Below the pieces are notes generated by a model. It was given only the letters and a program-made list of their open reading frames with translations, did no database searches and had not been told where the DNA came from. Positions 48,227-56,339 of a DNA stretch of 63,998 bases are shown piece by piece. Source of the stretch: a virus. The stretch spans positions 1 to 63,998 of the IMG/VR virus record IMGVR_UViG_3300033134_000083. One strand, 5' to 3'. Numbering within the stretch: the first letter of the stretch is position 1; each line of letters opens with the position of its first letter. The translations under genes were made by a program, and so were the position numbers.

Positions 48227-48340
48227 TTACTTTGTACAGTTCATATGGCAACCACTTCCGTGGCAACCGCTGCCGTGGTCACCGTGGCAGCAGCCATGAC
48301 ATGAACAGCTACAGGTACTAGCATCCGGGCAGCCTTTCAT
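48227..48340 (-). CDS. Metallothionein-like micropeptide, 37 aa
   Basis: ATG at 48340 to TAA at 48227. The peptide has 9 Cys and 5-6 His in 37 residues (MKGCPDASTCSCSCHGCCHG, then CHGSGCHMNC). No hydrophobic core exists, so the fold would depend on metal or disulphides. It overlaps the previous micropeptide's stop as ATGA, supporting translation. No family is recognised. Confidence 0.55.
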   Translation of the reverse strand: MKGCPDASTCSCSCHGCCHGDHGSGCHGSGCHMNCTK

Positions 48341-48411
48341 GACCGACCGTAACAGCACGAGCAGTAACCGCAGTGCCGCCCTTCCTTACACCGGTCGCAT
48401 TGCCTACGCAT
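48337..48411 (-). CDS. Cys-rich micropeptide, 24 aa
   Basis: ATG at 48411, TGA overlapping the next ATG. MRRQCDRCKEG...CGYCSCC has six Cys in 24 residues, arranged as C-x2-C and C-x2-C-x-C-C. It overlaps the end of the 119-aa gene by 8 nt, so it is part of the same operon. Confidence 0.45.
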   Translation of the reverse strand: MRRQCDRCKEGRHCGYCSCCYGRS

Positions 48412-48763
48412 CGGCTAGCACCATCAGGTCGCTCATGCCCATGACAGTATGCTTAGCTATCAGGCGTACGTCTTCCTCGCTGCGTAGGTCGTCGTTAAAC
48501 CCCTCTGGCGAGTACCAGTCCTGGTTGAACAAGGTCTGACATGCGCGCTTAAACGACTGAGTGAAAGCCCAGTCCAGCGTCAAGTCAACGTTAGTACAGC
48601 CGCTGCCGTCCATTTGGCCCGTAGCGCGATACCAGCAGCCGCGTAGACAGTACCCTTGGTCGTCGTTTCCCAGCTCACCCTGGAGCCACCCGTACTTGTC
48701 CCAAACGGTTTGCATAGCTTCGGCTACGGCACTCAAGTACTGTTCCGCCTCGGCCCGGTTCAC
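48404..48763 (-). CDS. Hypothetical protein, 119 aa
   Basis: Helical N-terminus (EAEQYLSAVAEAMQTVWDKY) and a middle GYCLRGCWYRATG with paired Cys. No family is recognised; it is in the minus-strand operon following the 146-aa gene. Confidence 0.55.
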   Translation of the reverse strand: MNRAEAEQYLSAVAEAMQTVWDKYGWLQGELGNDDQGYCLRGCWYRATGQMDGSGCTNVDLTLDWAFTQSFKRACQTLFNQDWYSPEGFNDDLRSEEDVRLIAKHTVMGMSDLMVLADA

Positions 48764-48774
48764 CTTTCCCCTTT

Positions 48775-49215
48775 CTAGTCCCAGCAGCTTGGGAAGTGCT
48801 CGGCCAACAGTCGCAGTGCTTGCTGGGCTTCCTCGATGTAACGGTTGTCGTAGTCATCCCAGTGTTTATGGTAAGCCAGTAGCGGCTCCGATATGCGAGT
48901 TAGCACATCATCCCACTGCTCTAACGTAATGTCACTGGGGTAACCGTGCCCGTGGTTGCGCAAAGAAGCTATAGAGCTACCAATTAGCTTAGCTAGGTAA
49001 CTATCGAGACTCCAAACGTCACGGTCGGCCCAGCCACGCTTGGAGCGCTGGTAACGCCAGCGTAGCCTAACCCACGGTTGTGGGCGAGCTAGTTTTCCAA
49101 GGTTACGCCGCAGGTACCAATACGTCCGTCTCGGCGCTGACCTGAATGGGTGAGCAGCCTCCCACGCTTTGCGTGCTTCCCACTCGGCTATGTAGTCTCG
49201 CCACTTAGTGGCCAC
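48775..49215 (-). CDS. Hypothetical protein, 146 aa
   Basis: An Arg/Trp-rich N-terminal half (YWYLRRNLGKLARPQPWVRL) and a helical C-terminal half (ITLEQWDDVLTRISEPLLAY). Similar sequences occur in actinophage operons; function unknown. Confidence 0.55.
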   Translation of the reverse strand: MATKWRDYIAEWEARKAWEAAHPFRSAPRRTYWYLRRNLGKLARPQPWVRLRWRYQRSKRGWADRDVWSLDSYLAKLIGSSIASLRNHGHGYPSDITLEQWDDVLTRISEPLLAYHKHWDDYDNRYIEEAQQALRLLAEHFPSCWD

Positions 49216-49239
49216 TTATGCACCCTCCGCCCAACTCAG

Positions 49240-49311
49240 CGGCCCTGGAGGGAATCGAACCCCCATTTACGGTTCCGTAGACCGCAGCTCTATCCGTTGA
49301 GCTACAGGACC
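49240..49311 (-). tRNA. tRNA-Arg (ACG)
   Basis: Cloverleaf on the minus strand: acceptor GGTCCTG/CAGGGCC, D-stem GCTC/GAGC, anticodon stem GCGGT/ACCGT with loop CTACGGA (anticodon ACG), T-arm GGGGG-TTCGATT-CCCTC. CCA is not encoded. Confidence 0.9.
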
Positions 49312-49320
49312 CGCCACTAC

Positions 49321-49890
49321 CTAGCTTCGCTCCGGTTTAACTAGCTCCACAGGAGCTAGGGATTGCTGAATTTCCTCCAAGGTAACTACGGCCGCTTGTA
49401 TAGCGCCAAATCCAAGTCTGTAACCGGGCATCACGACGCGTGGCAAACAGTTAACGCACCAGCCGCACACATGCCCACCGTACACAGCGTAGCCCCTGAG
49501 AGGCGTACCACAACCACTCAAGCACATAGTAGGCGGAGTAACGTCGATGACGCGCTGTTTCTGCGCTCGCCACCCGTCGCGGTGTTCGATAACCCGACCA
49601 TACAACTCGGCAGTCATAACCCAGCTTTGTCGGTGTCTATCGGCAACTTTCATGGCATGAAACCCGCACCGGCATCCAGCCGGGTCCGGCACTGGATGCG
49701 ATAGGCCCGCTCCGCACTGGGCTACATCCACCGCTTCGTAACATATATTCACACCAGCGCCAGTAAAGGCTGCCCGTGTGCCGTTCCAGCGAATACGGCA
49801 TAGTTTAGTTACCCGAATGGGTTCCGCATGCGGAGAAGGCACCGTAGGAACGGTCTCAGTCGCAGGAGCTGGTATAACCGGCCAGTTCAT
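49321..49890 (-). CDS. Cys-rich conserved phage protein, 189 aa
   Basis: The ATG at 49890 follows GGGAGGA; the upstream 44 codons overlap another small gene. CRCGFHAMK, SWVMTAELYGRVIEHRDGWR and two further Cys clusters (CLSGCGTP; CGWCVNC) resemble a conserved actinobacterial/actinophage zinc-containing protein of unknown function. Confidence 0.6.
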   Translation of the reverse strand: MNWPVIPAPATETVPTVPSPHAEPIRVTKLCRIRWNGTRAAFTGAGVNICYEAVDVAQCGAGLSHPVPDPAGCRCGFHAMKVADRHRQSWVMTAELYGRVIEHRDGWRAQKQRVIDVTPPTMCLSGCGTPLRGYAVYGGHVCGWCVNCLPRVVMPGYRLGFGAIQAAVVTLEEIQQSLAPVELVKPERS

Positions 49891-49912
49891 TCCTCCCATC
49901 GTCCCGTGCCAC

Positions 49913-50035
49913 TTATGATGGGACGACATCAGGTACCAGCTCAGGCTCGGCCGGTGCTTCCTCCGGGATAAAGTCCGGCACCTCGGCTGGGTCGGGAACT
50001 TCGTACTGCTTTTCCTGCTCACCGATTTCCACCAC
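49913..50035 (-). CDS. Small acidic Pro-rich protein, 40 aa
   Basis: GTG GTG start at 50035/50032 after GAGGTGC. The peptide (VEIGEQEKQYEVPDPAEVPD, then EEAPAEPELVPD) is acidic and proline-rich, likely disordered. It fills a gap upstream of the 189-aa gene. Confidence 0.45.
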   Translation of the reverse strand: MVEIGEQEKQYEVPDPAEVPDFIPEEAPAEPELVPDVVPS

Positions 50036-50067
50036 GCACCTCTTCCCTAAACGTTTTTTCCTTGCCC

Positions 50068-50400
50068 CTACAACCAGTTTGCTAGCTTCCTAGCCAACCG
50101 GCCCATAGTATTGTCCTGAAAACGCTTATGGTGCACAACGGCAGCTCGTGCACGGTCTAGCTCCTGCTGCCGCCCCTTCATAATTGCTGGCGGCCGTCCC
50201 TGCCTTTCAGCTTTCTGCAACCTCCGCTCGGCAGCCACGACTCGCCGTTCAAGCCTTTGCTTTGTTTCGGCTCCCTGACTTTCGGCAGCAAATACAGCGT
50301 TTCGAGCATCAATTGTACGCTGAGCGTTTAGTTTAGCGTCAGCTCGTTCCCGCCACTGCGCATACTCAGCAGCTTGTTTGGCGTCGCGTCTAGCACCCAT
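50068..50400 (-). CDS. Basic coiled-coil protein, 110 aa
   Basis: Almost entirely helical (ETKQRLERRVVAAERRLQKA, QQELDRARAAVVHHK), with many Arg. Function unknown. Confidence 0.55.
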   Translation of the reverse strand: MGARRDAKQAAEYAQWRERADAKLNAQRTIDARNAVFAAESQGAETKQRLERRVVAAERRLQKAERQGRPPAIMKGRQQELDRARAAVVHHKRFQDNTMGRLARKLANWL

Positions 50401-50475
50401 TCCCTATCCCATTTTCCCTGAGCCCCAGCGAGCTACCGAACTGCTCCACCCCCGCGTTGCTTGAACAACTTAATG

Positions 50476-51033
50476 CTACCCGCTTTGCTGAGTCTGCGCT
50501 AGCGTTTTGAGTGCCATAACCATCTCAGCTAGTGCCTGGGGAACCCTTCCCTGCGGGTCCAAGTCCTCGGCCTCAACTGTACCCTCGCCCCGGTTTTGAC
50601 GTACCCAGTACAGTTCCCCACTAGTGCTACAGGCCAACATCTGACGCTGTTCGATGCGTTCTGGCTGGAGATGAATTTCATGCTCAGCCGAAGCCCGGTT
50701 TAGCCGCTCCGCCTTTTCGGTACCAAAGTCGGCTTGGTCTAGGACAACGCCCCATGCCTCGAAGCGGAACGCTACGCCAGCTAGCCCGGCAGGTACTGGT
50801 GGAGCAGGTGGCTTGTCTGGAGGCAACGTGTCGTAGTTCAGCAAGCCGTTAGCTAGCCGAGATACCACCTCGGGCGGGTCTACTAGCTTCCAAAAAATCT
50901 CGTTCAATTCAAAGCTAAGCAACTCCAGCTCACTGTGGCAATCAGTCACAAAGTAAAGCTCGGGGCACTCGTCCCATTCGGTGCGTTCGCTTAGTGCCGC
51001 TGTAAGCAACCGGATAAAGCGTTTGTCTCTCAT
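50476..51033 (-). CDS. Hypothetical protein, 185 aa
   Basis: Two parts joined by a Pro-rich linker (PPDKPPAPPVPAG). The first has ELYFVTDCHSELELLSFELN; the second has FRFEAWGVVLDQADFGTEKA and GELYWVRQNRGEG. No catalytic motif is recognised. Confidence 0.55.
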   Translation of the reverse strand: MRDKRFIRLLTAALSERTEWDECPELYFVTDCHSELELLSFELNEIFWKLVDPPEVVSRLANGLLNYDTLPPDKPPAPPVPAGLAGVAFRFEAWGVVLDQADFGTEKAERLNRASAEHEIHLQPERIEQRQMLACSTSGELYWVRQNRGEGTVEAEDLDPQGRVPQALAEMVMALKTLAQTQQSG

Positions 51034-51054
51034 CTATTCCCCTAAGGGGGTAAA

Positions 51055-51096
51055 GGCAGCGCCTCCGGTCGGCCGGAACTCTCCGGAGGCGCTGCC
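51055..51096 (-). terminator. 14-bp GC hairpin behind the AAA+ gene
   Basis: GGCAGCGCCTCCGG (51055-51068) pairs perfectly with 51083-51096, starting 10 nt after the AAA+ stop on the minus strand. Confidence 0.7.
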
Positions 51097-51105
51097 AGGT
51101 TTTGC

Positions 51106-52650
51106 TCAGCTAGACCCGTTGCGTGTGTCGACCGGCTTGACTTCGAACGCCATGCCGTCGAACTGCGTGCGCTTGAGCACGCTCTCAGCAGCCTTAACCA
51201 CGACCCGCTGCACAGCACCATCCACCGTGTCCAAGTCGGCAGCTTCGTCCGCTGCTTCCATCATCTCTAGCTGACGCCTCAGCCCGTTAGCCGCAGCCAC
51301 CAAATCCTCAGTGGTGATAACCGAAGGGTGACCGTTGTTACGGGCAATGGAGTAGCGCACTGCTCGCTGAGCGGCTTCCACTGCGTAGGCGGGTACGTAA
51401 CCCTTGAACGCCTCGGTTACAGCTTCGTAGTCGATGTCCTTGAGCAAATGCGCAGGCAACGTCACCTTGATGAGCTGTTCGGTGGCTTCCCGCTCCAGCG
51501 GACCCAGATGAATCACCGAGTCGATACGCCCTGGCCGCAGCATGCCCTTTTCAATCAGGTCAGGGTAGTTGGTGGTGAACCCGACCATGATTTCCGCGTT
51601 CTTACCCGCGACGTTGTCCATCGCGTCCAGAACTTTCCCTATCTGCGCACGGGACGCGTTCTTGTTGGCCACGTTGTCCACGTCCTCGACCCACACCACA
51701 GCCGGAGAGTAAAGCTGAGCGGTGCGCAGAGCCACCAGCGGGTCGTCTTCCGGGCGGACCAGAATGAACGTCCAGCCGTGCTGGGTAGCGTGCTGAGCGG
51801 TCAGTGCCCCTGCCAGGGTCTTACCGACTCCAAACGTGCCTTCCAGCAGGAACGCGCGCTTGAGCGGAATGTTGTGCTTACGCAGTTCCTCGGCATGGTC
51901 GGTGATAGTCCACACGTTGGCCTGAAGCTGTTCAAGCTCCCCGGCGTTGTAAACAACCGACCGGGGGTCCACTGCGTGTTCCTTGAAGAACCCAGGTATG
52001 TCGGCGCCGTTGATAGCCTTGCCCCGGTAGATGGAACGTTCCCGTAGTTCGTCTTCCACGACGGCGAAGAAGCCTTCGATGATGGTCCGGTACTTGTGTG
52101 GTGCCACCACCGAAATGCACGACAGGATGCCCTTCACGGGGTCGCGCACAGCGCCCACGTCAAACACGGCGTCAAGGATAGAGAACTTAATCTCATTCCA
52201 CGGCACCTGTATCGACTTCCCCGCTGCCACCTCGATGGAAATGAGCTTCGGGTGGTGTTCCTGGCCGAACATGTCATACCAGGACTTACCGATGCCAGCG
52301 GTGCCGAACAGTTTCACCATCGCCCGGTTAAACGCCGCCGCACCATCATAATGACGGTAAGGAAACGTCTTAGCGAACTCGAACTTCTTCTCCTGCTGCT
52401 GCTCGGCTTCCCGTAGGAGCTGACGAGCCCGCTTGAACCCTTCCGGCCCAGCTAGACTCGCTGGGAGCACAATCGCTGTGCCCTCGAACTTGATGTCGTC
52501 ATCACCAACTGCACCGGAGCCAAGCTGCGACAGCACCTCCATCAGCCGCTGCCGGTCCGTCTCCTCCTGCGAGACGACTTTCCCCTGTACCGGTTCGTCC
52601 TTACGAGGGGAAAGCATCTTCATGATTTCCGCCGTACTCATCTCAGCCAT
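51106..52650 (-). CDS. AAA+ ATPase
   Basis: 514 aa. Walker A GTFGVGKTLAG (about residue 280), Walker B VVWVEDVD and the LRPGRIDSVIHLG arginine-finger region match the classic FtsH/Cdc48-like AAA subfamily. The N-terminal 240 residues are family-specific and might recognise a substrate. Proteins of this layout are common in actinophages, where they may remodel host or phage complexes. ATG at 52650 after a GGGGAACGG site; the hairpin at 51055 ends the unit. Confidence 0.85.
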   Translation of the reverse strand: MAEMSTAEIMKMLSPRKDEPVQGKVVSQEETDRQRLMEVLSQLGSGAVGDDDIKFEGTAIVLPASLAGPEGFKRARQLLREAEQQQEKKFEFAKTFPYRHYDGAAAFNRAMVKLFGTAGIGKSWYDMFGQEHHPKLISIEVAAGKSIQVPWNEIKFSILDAVFDVGAVRDPVKGILSCISVVAPHKYRTIIEGFFAVVEDELRERSIYRGKAINGADIPGFFKEHAVDPRSVVYNAGELEQLQANVWTITDHAEELRKHNIPLKRAFLLEGTFGVGKTLAGALTAQHATQHGWTFILVRPEDDPLVALRTAQLYSPAVVWVEDVDNVANKNASRAQIGKVLDAMDNVAGKNAEIMVGFTTNYPDLIEKGMLRPGRIDSVIHLGPLEREATEQLIKVTLPAHLLKDIDYEAVTEAFKGYVPAYAVEAAQRAVRYSIARNNGHPSVITTEDLVAAANGLRRQLEMMEAADEAADLDTVDGAVQRVVVKAAESVLKRTQFDGMAFEVKPVDTRNGSS

Positions 52651-52665
52651 TCCGTTCCCCTTTTC

Positions 52666-52854
52666 CTACTTGGTAGCAATCTGGTGCCAATGCGAAAGGA
52701 TGTAGAAAATAGTGTCTATAGCTGGCGCAATAAGCCCCCAGATAATAGCGTGAAGTACGGTAACAAGAACTGGGCCACCAAGCAGCAAAGCTATCTTAAC
52801 CCCAATGCCAGCAGTTACGATGCGCTTTAGTTTCTCGTACCAGTCCCGTAGCAT
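52666..52854 (-). CDS. Small membrane protein, 62 aa
   Basis: A central pair of hydrophobic helices (VKIALLLGGPVLVTVLHAII; LIAPAIDTIFYIL) follows a basic N-terminus. It directly precedes the AAA+ gene. Confidence 0.55.
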   Translation of the reverse strand: MLRDWYEKLKRIVTAGIGVKIALLLGGPVLVTVLHAIIWGLIAPAIDTIFYILSHWHQIATK

Positions 52855-52874
52855 CGTTTCCCTTTCCCTAAAGG

Positions 52875-53171
52875 TTAGCTTAGCCCATTGCCGCCAGCGG
52901 CGCCGTCTTTTTCGCCAGCCCAGCGTGCGGCTTCTTGCACAGCAATCATAGTTTCGATGACGTGTTCGCGTAGCTCCGGGTCATCAAGTCCGCATGGAAC
53001 ACAGATGAGGAACTCGGTAAGCCCAGGATACGGGTTTGGCTGAGCCGAATCGCGGTAGACCGGCTGCTGGCAACGGCTGCATGCGTCCACAACAGCAGTA
53101 GCTACAGGTTTGCCGTTCATTTCCGCTACCCGTGGGCATATGCGAGCTACAACATCCTGTTCCGCGTCCAC
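52875..53171 (-). CDS. Zinc-ribbon protein, 98 aa
   Basis: A GTG at 53171 (MDAEQDVVARICPRVAEMNG) follows AAAGGGAAC. CSRCQQ and CVPCG form a split zinc ribbon; the C-terminus is helical. Confidence 0.5.
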   Translation of the reverse strand: MDAEQDVVARICPRVAEMNGKPVATAVVDACSRCQQPVYRDSAQPNPYPGLTEFLICVPCGLDDPELREHVIETMIAVQEAARWAGEKDGAAGGNGLS

Positions 53172-53332
53172 ACTGTTCCCTTTCGAAAGCTTTAAGGCAA
53201 GGAGAGACCCCCTGAGCCGCACTACTAAGATGTTCAGTCCTTTCGCCAAGGCTTGCGTGCCCTGCCGGGCACACGTACGTCTCTCCCTGCAGGTGGCACA
53301 CTACTTAATCTTCGCCGTGTGCTAGGGCGGCG

Positions 53333-53404
53333 TCGGGATGGGCTGGATTGAACAGCCGACCTCTCGGTCCCAGGCCGAGTGCTCTACTACTGAGCTACAT
53401 CCCG
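53333..53404 (-). tRNA. tRNA-Pro (UGG) with unusual C33
   Basis: Acceptor CGGGATG/CATCCCG, D-stem GCTC/GAGC, anticodon stem CTCGG/CCGAG, T-arm GGCTG-TTCAATC-CAGCC. The loop is CCTGGGA, which places TGG at 34-36 but C, not T, at position 33. Confidence 0.85.
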
Positions 53405-53475
53405 TTACCGGGAATGGCAGGGCGGAGCTTGGGGCCTAGCCATCCCCGGCGTATGAGCGTTTACAAAACGCTACT

Positions 53476-53841
53476 TTACCCTATATCTGGTGTCGTGGGT
53501 GCGGCATTATCCCACCAACGCCGCCCGGCCTGCCACTCGGCCCGGTGCTGGTCACACAAGGTCTTTATCCAAAAAGCTGACGCTTCACCGCAGGTGCCAG
53601 GTTCGCCGCACCATTCGCAAATAGTGACAGACTTTGCGGTGGCTACGCCTACTGCCTGCATTAGCGGCAACTGCCGGTTATCCATGCTCAGGTAGACGCG
53701 TAGCTCACCGAACTTTTCCTTAACCTGTGCCACCTGATAGTCCGGGTTAACCGCGAGCAGTTCCTCGTGTAGCTGCTGCACCAGCGGCACCCACCCTGGT
53801 CCTACCGAGTCGTCTACTAGCCACTCCGGTAGCTGGTTCAT
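53476..53841 (-). CDS. Conserved phage protein with Cys pair, 121 aa
   Basis: The ATG at 53841 (MNQLPEWLVDDSVGPGWVPL) follows GGGAAACGAC. VGPGWVPLVQQLHEELLAVN, QVKEKFGELRVYLS and CEWCGEPGTC are in the order seen in a conserved small phage protein of unknown role. Confidence 0.6.
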   Translation of the reverse strand: MNQLPEWLVDDSVGPGWVPLVQQLHEELLAVNPDYQVAQVKEKFGELRVYLSMDNRQLPLMQAVGVATAKSVTICEWCGEPGTCGEASAFWIKTLCDQHRAEWQAGRRWWDNAAPTTPDIG

Positions 53842-54620
53842 GTCGTTTCCCATTCCATAGTGCGAACATTCAAAATAGCCCAGTTGTTGTCCATGCCGTC
53901 GCAAGCCAACCCAGTTACTTTTACTACGCCGTGGTTCATCTGCACTGGCTTGGAGTATGCCATGTGGTAGTGGCCGTGAATCAAGTAACTTGGTTGAACT
54001 ACGTTTACTACGTTCTGCAGCAGTTCGCGGTGAGCTTCTGCTGCTGGAATCTGCGGTAGCCACTCCCGTGGTGGTGGCGGTAGCGTTAGCGTTACCCCAG
54101 CCGGGCAGTCATGGGTAAGCATCACGTCAGCTTGCCCTACTTGGGACACTGATGCTGCCTGCCCAGGAGTGATTGCTTCTTCCGGGAACCAGTCCTCGCC
54201 TTCGGTGAGCAGGTCCTTATCGACGCTTACAGCACCGCCCAGGGCTAGCCATTCCCGGCTATGCCATAGCCACCGGGACCCACGAGGTAGCCACCGAACC
54301 CTAGGTCCAGCTACAGCCACCGACCGCGAGTCTTGCGGAACGTTCCAGTCGCCTCGGTACGATGCGAGCGCTGGGTGGTCCTCATGGTTTCCGTCGAGAA
54401 ACATGAACGTCATATTCAAACGCTCCAGCCACTCAGCTACCGAGTACAAGTAATAAAGACCCCCCGCAGCGCCTGGCCAGAACCCGAAGTCGCCTACCTG
54501 AACGGCGAGCTTAACCGACTCGCCGCTAAGGCGTGCTGCTATTTCGGGCAAGATAAAAGAACTCCACCTAGTGTTAGCGTGCAAGTCTCCCACTACTGCT
54601 ATGCGCTCTGGTTTACTCAT
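53838..54620 (-). CDS. Metallophosphoesterase (calcineurin-like)
   Basis: 260 aa. The five metal-binding motifs are present: GDLHAN, VGDFG, GNHED, LTHD and HGHYH. It hydrolyses phosphomonoesters or diesters; the substrate is unknown. It is coupled to the 121-aa gene by overlap. Confidence 0.85.
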   Translation of the reverse strand: MSKPERIAVVGDLHANTRWSSFILPEIAARLSGESVKLAVQVGDFGFWPGAAGGLYYLYSVAEWLERLNMTFMFLDGNHEDHPALASYRGDWNVPQDSRSVAVAGPRVRWLPRGSRWLWHSREWLALGGAVSVDKDLLTEGEDWFPEEAITPGQAASVSQVGQADVMLTHDCPAGVTLTLPPPPREWLPQIPAAEAHRELLQNVVNVVQPSYLIHGHYHMAYSKPVQMNHGVVKVTGLACDGMDNNWAILNVRTMEWETT

Positions 54621-54997
54621 CGTGTTCCCTGTGGTACCGGTCGTAGCACTGGGCGGGTGGGACGCTCGGCTATTTTGCGCCGCATCTTGGCAATAATAGC
54701 CTTAGTTTTGCTACCTAGAGCTAGCTTCTTACGGTCCTTACGGCGCTTCTTCCATTCCATCCACGCACAGTACGAGTACAAGGCAATAGCAGCAGCGCTG
54801 AAAAAGATTACTGGCCCGTTCTCGACGCAGACTCCACCAGCTAGTATCACGAAAGCGCAAATGTCAGCGATGACCCAGTATGCAAGTCTGCTGAATACAG
54901 AACGCCGTAGAAAACGGTAGCTTACTAGTTCGGTAAAGATAAGCGTTGCGGTAACAGTAAAGCCAGCTTCTAGTAGCATCAAGCCGATGTTTTTCAT
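54617..54997 (-). CDS. Membrane protein with basic tail, 126 aa
   Basis: The ATG at 54997 follows GGGAAAGGAAC. Hydrophobic helices at about 5-25, 38-55 and 62-78 (NIGLMLLEAGFTVTATLIFT; LAYWVIADICAFVILAGG) precede a strongly basic C-terminus (KKRRKDRKK). Confidence 0.55.
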   Translation of the reverse strand: MKNIGLMLLEAGFTVTATLIFTELVSYRFLRRSVFSRLAYWVIADICAFVILAGGVCVENGPVIFFSAAAIALYSYCAWMEWKKRRKDRKKLALGSKTKAIIAKMRRKIAERPTRPVLRPVPQGTR

Positions 54998-55254
54998 GTT
55001 CCTTTCCCTTTTCCAACCGGTCGCCCTCCCTGTGACGGCCGGTAATGCAGATACCACGTGTATATGTCTCGCAAAGCGAACAGGTATCGCTTCTCTCCTT
55101 CGATAGTTATTTCATACCGCTCTGGAAAGCCGTTGTTTTTGCGTCGCGAATACCACACCCATACTTGCTGGCGAGTATGCGGTTTGCCGTCCAGACGGGG
55201 AGCGCGTTCATCCAGCATCCGGGCAGCATCCGTGAATCCGCCATAGTGCTCCAC
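54994..55254 (-). CDS. Helix-turn-helix (excisionase-like) DNA-binding protein, 86 aa
   Basis: GFTDAARMLDERAP plus TRQQVWVWYSRRKNNGFPER matches the winged HTH pattern of MerR/Xis-like small proteins, where QVW(V/Q)W and GFP lie in the recognition helix and wing. It could be a regulator or excisionase. Confidence 0.55.
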   Translation of the reverse strand: MEHYGGFTDAARMLDERAPRLDGKPHTRQQVWVWYSRRKNNGFPERYEITIEGEKRYLFALRDIYTWYLHYRPSQGGRPVGKGKGT

Positions 55255-55989
55255 CTATTTGCTCCGCTGGCCCGGAAGCAAGTGCTCTGGGAAGTTAAGC
55301 TTGGTGTCACTGCCGAAGCGTAGCTTTGCGGCAGTGTCGTAGGCTTGTGCAGCTTCTAGCTCGGTATCAAAGCTGCCGATGTAACGGTTCGGCGCTGTGC
55401 TCCCGAACCTAGCCATCCACTTACTGTGGCTCGGGTAAACGCCACGGTATTCGGAATGCGAAACCCGTGGAAGCGGAAGTTGCACAGATTCCAAGTTCGG
55501 AAAGTTAAGCCACGCAAATTCGCCAAAGTATTCGCGCGCTGCTGAGTCATAAACACGCGCAGCATCGACTTCCGATTCGTACTGACCGAGCCACAACATG
55601 TGGTTTCCCACATTAATGCCAGCTCGCCATTTGCCGGTGTCCCGGCGGTAGAACACACCCTTGAACTGGGACGAGCTGTTACGGCTGCCACGCTGATTTC
55701 GCACGTTCTGCTGCTGGGTGGCAGGACGCAAGTTCCACCGCTGGTTGTTCAATCCGTTCCCGTCTTTGTGGTCTACGCCCTTCAACCCCATAATCAGGGT
55801 GTGCATAAAGAGCGTACGCTTTTCTCCGTTCATGCGCGCATTTGTAATAGCGTAGGGACCGTAATGGCGGCCGTGCCAAACATAGTCGCGAACGTTCCAC
55901 CGATGCTGCGTAACGAGGCGGTAGTCACCTTCGTCCACAAGAGCAACTCTGCCAGCAGCTTTCTTGCCGTACAGAAAGACTTCTTTCAT
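55255..55989 (-). CDS. HNH endonuclease with two AP2 domains
   Basis: 244 aa. An N-terminal domain leads to the HNH core (LIMGLKGVDHKDGNGLNNQR, then NLRPAT). Two AP2/ERF-like DNA-binding domains follow (FKGVFYRRDTGKWRAGI and YRGVYPSHSKWMARF, each with a LGxYxxxxxAAxxYD-type end). This is a known architecture of homing endonucleases. It is wedged between small genes with an ATGA overlap upstream. Confidence 0.9.
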   Translation of the reverse strand: MKEVFLYGKKAAGRVALVDEGDYRLVTQHRWNVRDYVWHGRHYGPYAITNARMNGEKRTLFMHTLIMGLKGVDHKDGNGLNNQRWNLRPATQQQNVRNQRGSRNSSSQFKGVFYRRDTGKWRAGINVGNHMLWLGQYESEVDAARVYDSAAREYFGEFAWLNFPNLESVQLPLPRVSHSEYRGVYPSHSKWMARFGSTAPNRYIGSFDTELEAAQAYDTAAKLRFGSDTKLNFPEHLLPGQRSK

Positions 55990-56339
55990 TTACCGCTTCC
56001 CCTCATTCCTGGCAGTAGATAGTCCTCATCCGTAACCTGGGGATAAGTTCCCGGTAGCTCCGGAGCAATAATGTTCAGCATCTGAGCCAAGTATGCTACG
56101 TCGCGGCGGTGGTTACGGTGGCGGCAATCCAAGCCACGGCAATGATGCTGGTTACACATGCGCCGAGTGCGGACGGCAGCCATGCGCATGTTGGACCAGT
56201 CACCTTCGTCCAGCATCGACCCAGCTAGCAGATGGGTTTCTACTAGGTAGCCTGGCTGAGGTGAACGTCCCGGTGGCGGTGTATCAGCCCGGTTTAGCCG
56301 TGACTCAGTCACTTCGCTAGGGCTGGGACGGTAAGTCAC
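55986..56339 (-). CDS. Hypothetical His/Cys-containing protein, 117 aa
   Basis: A middle segment (MCNQHHCRGLDCRHRNHRRD) is rich in Cys and His and could bind zinc. Its end overlaps the HNH-AP2 start; its start overlaps the end of the 429-aa gene. Confidence 0.5.
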   Translation of the reverse strand: MTYRPSPSEVTESRLNRADTPPPGRSPQPGYLVETHLLAGSMLDEGDWSNMRMAAVRTRRMCNQHHCRGLDCRHRNHRRDVAYLAQMLNIIAPELPGTYPQVTDEDYLLPGMRGSGK

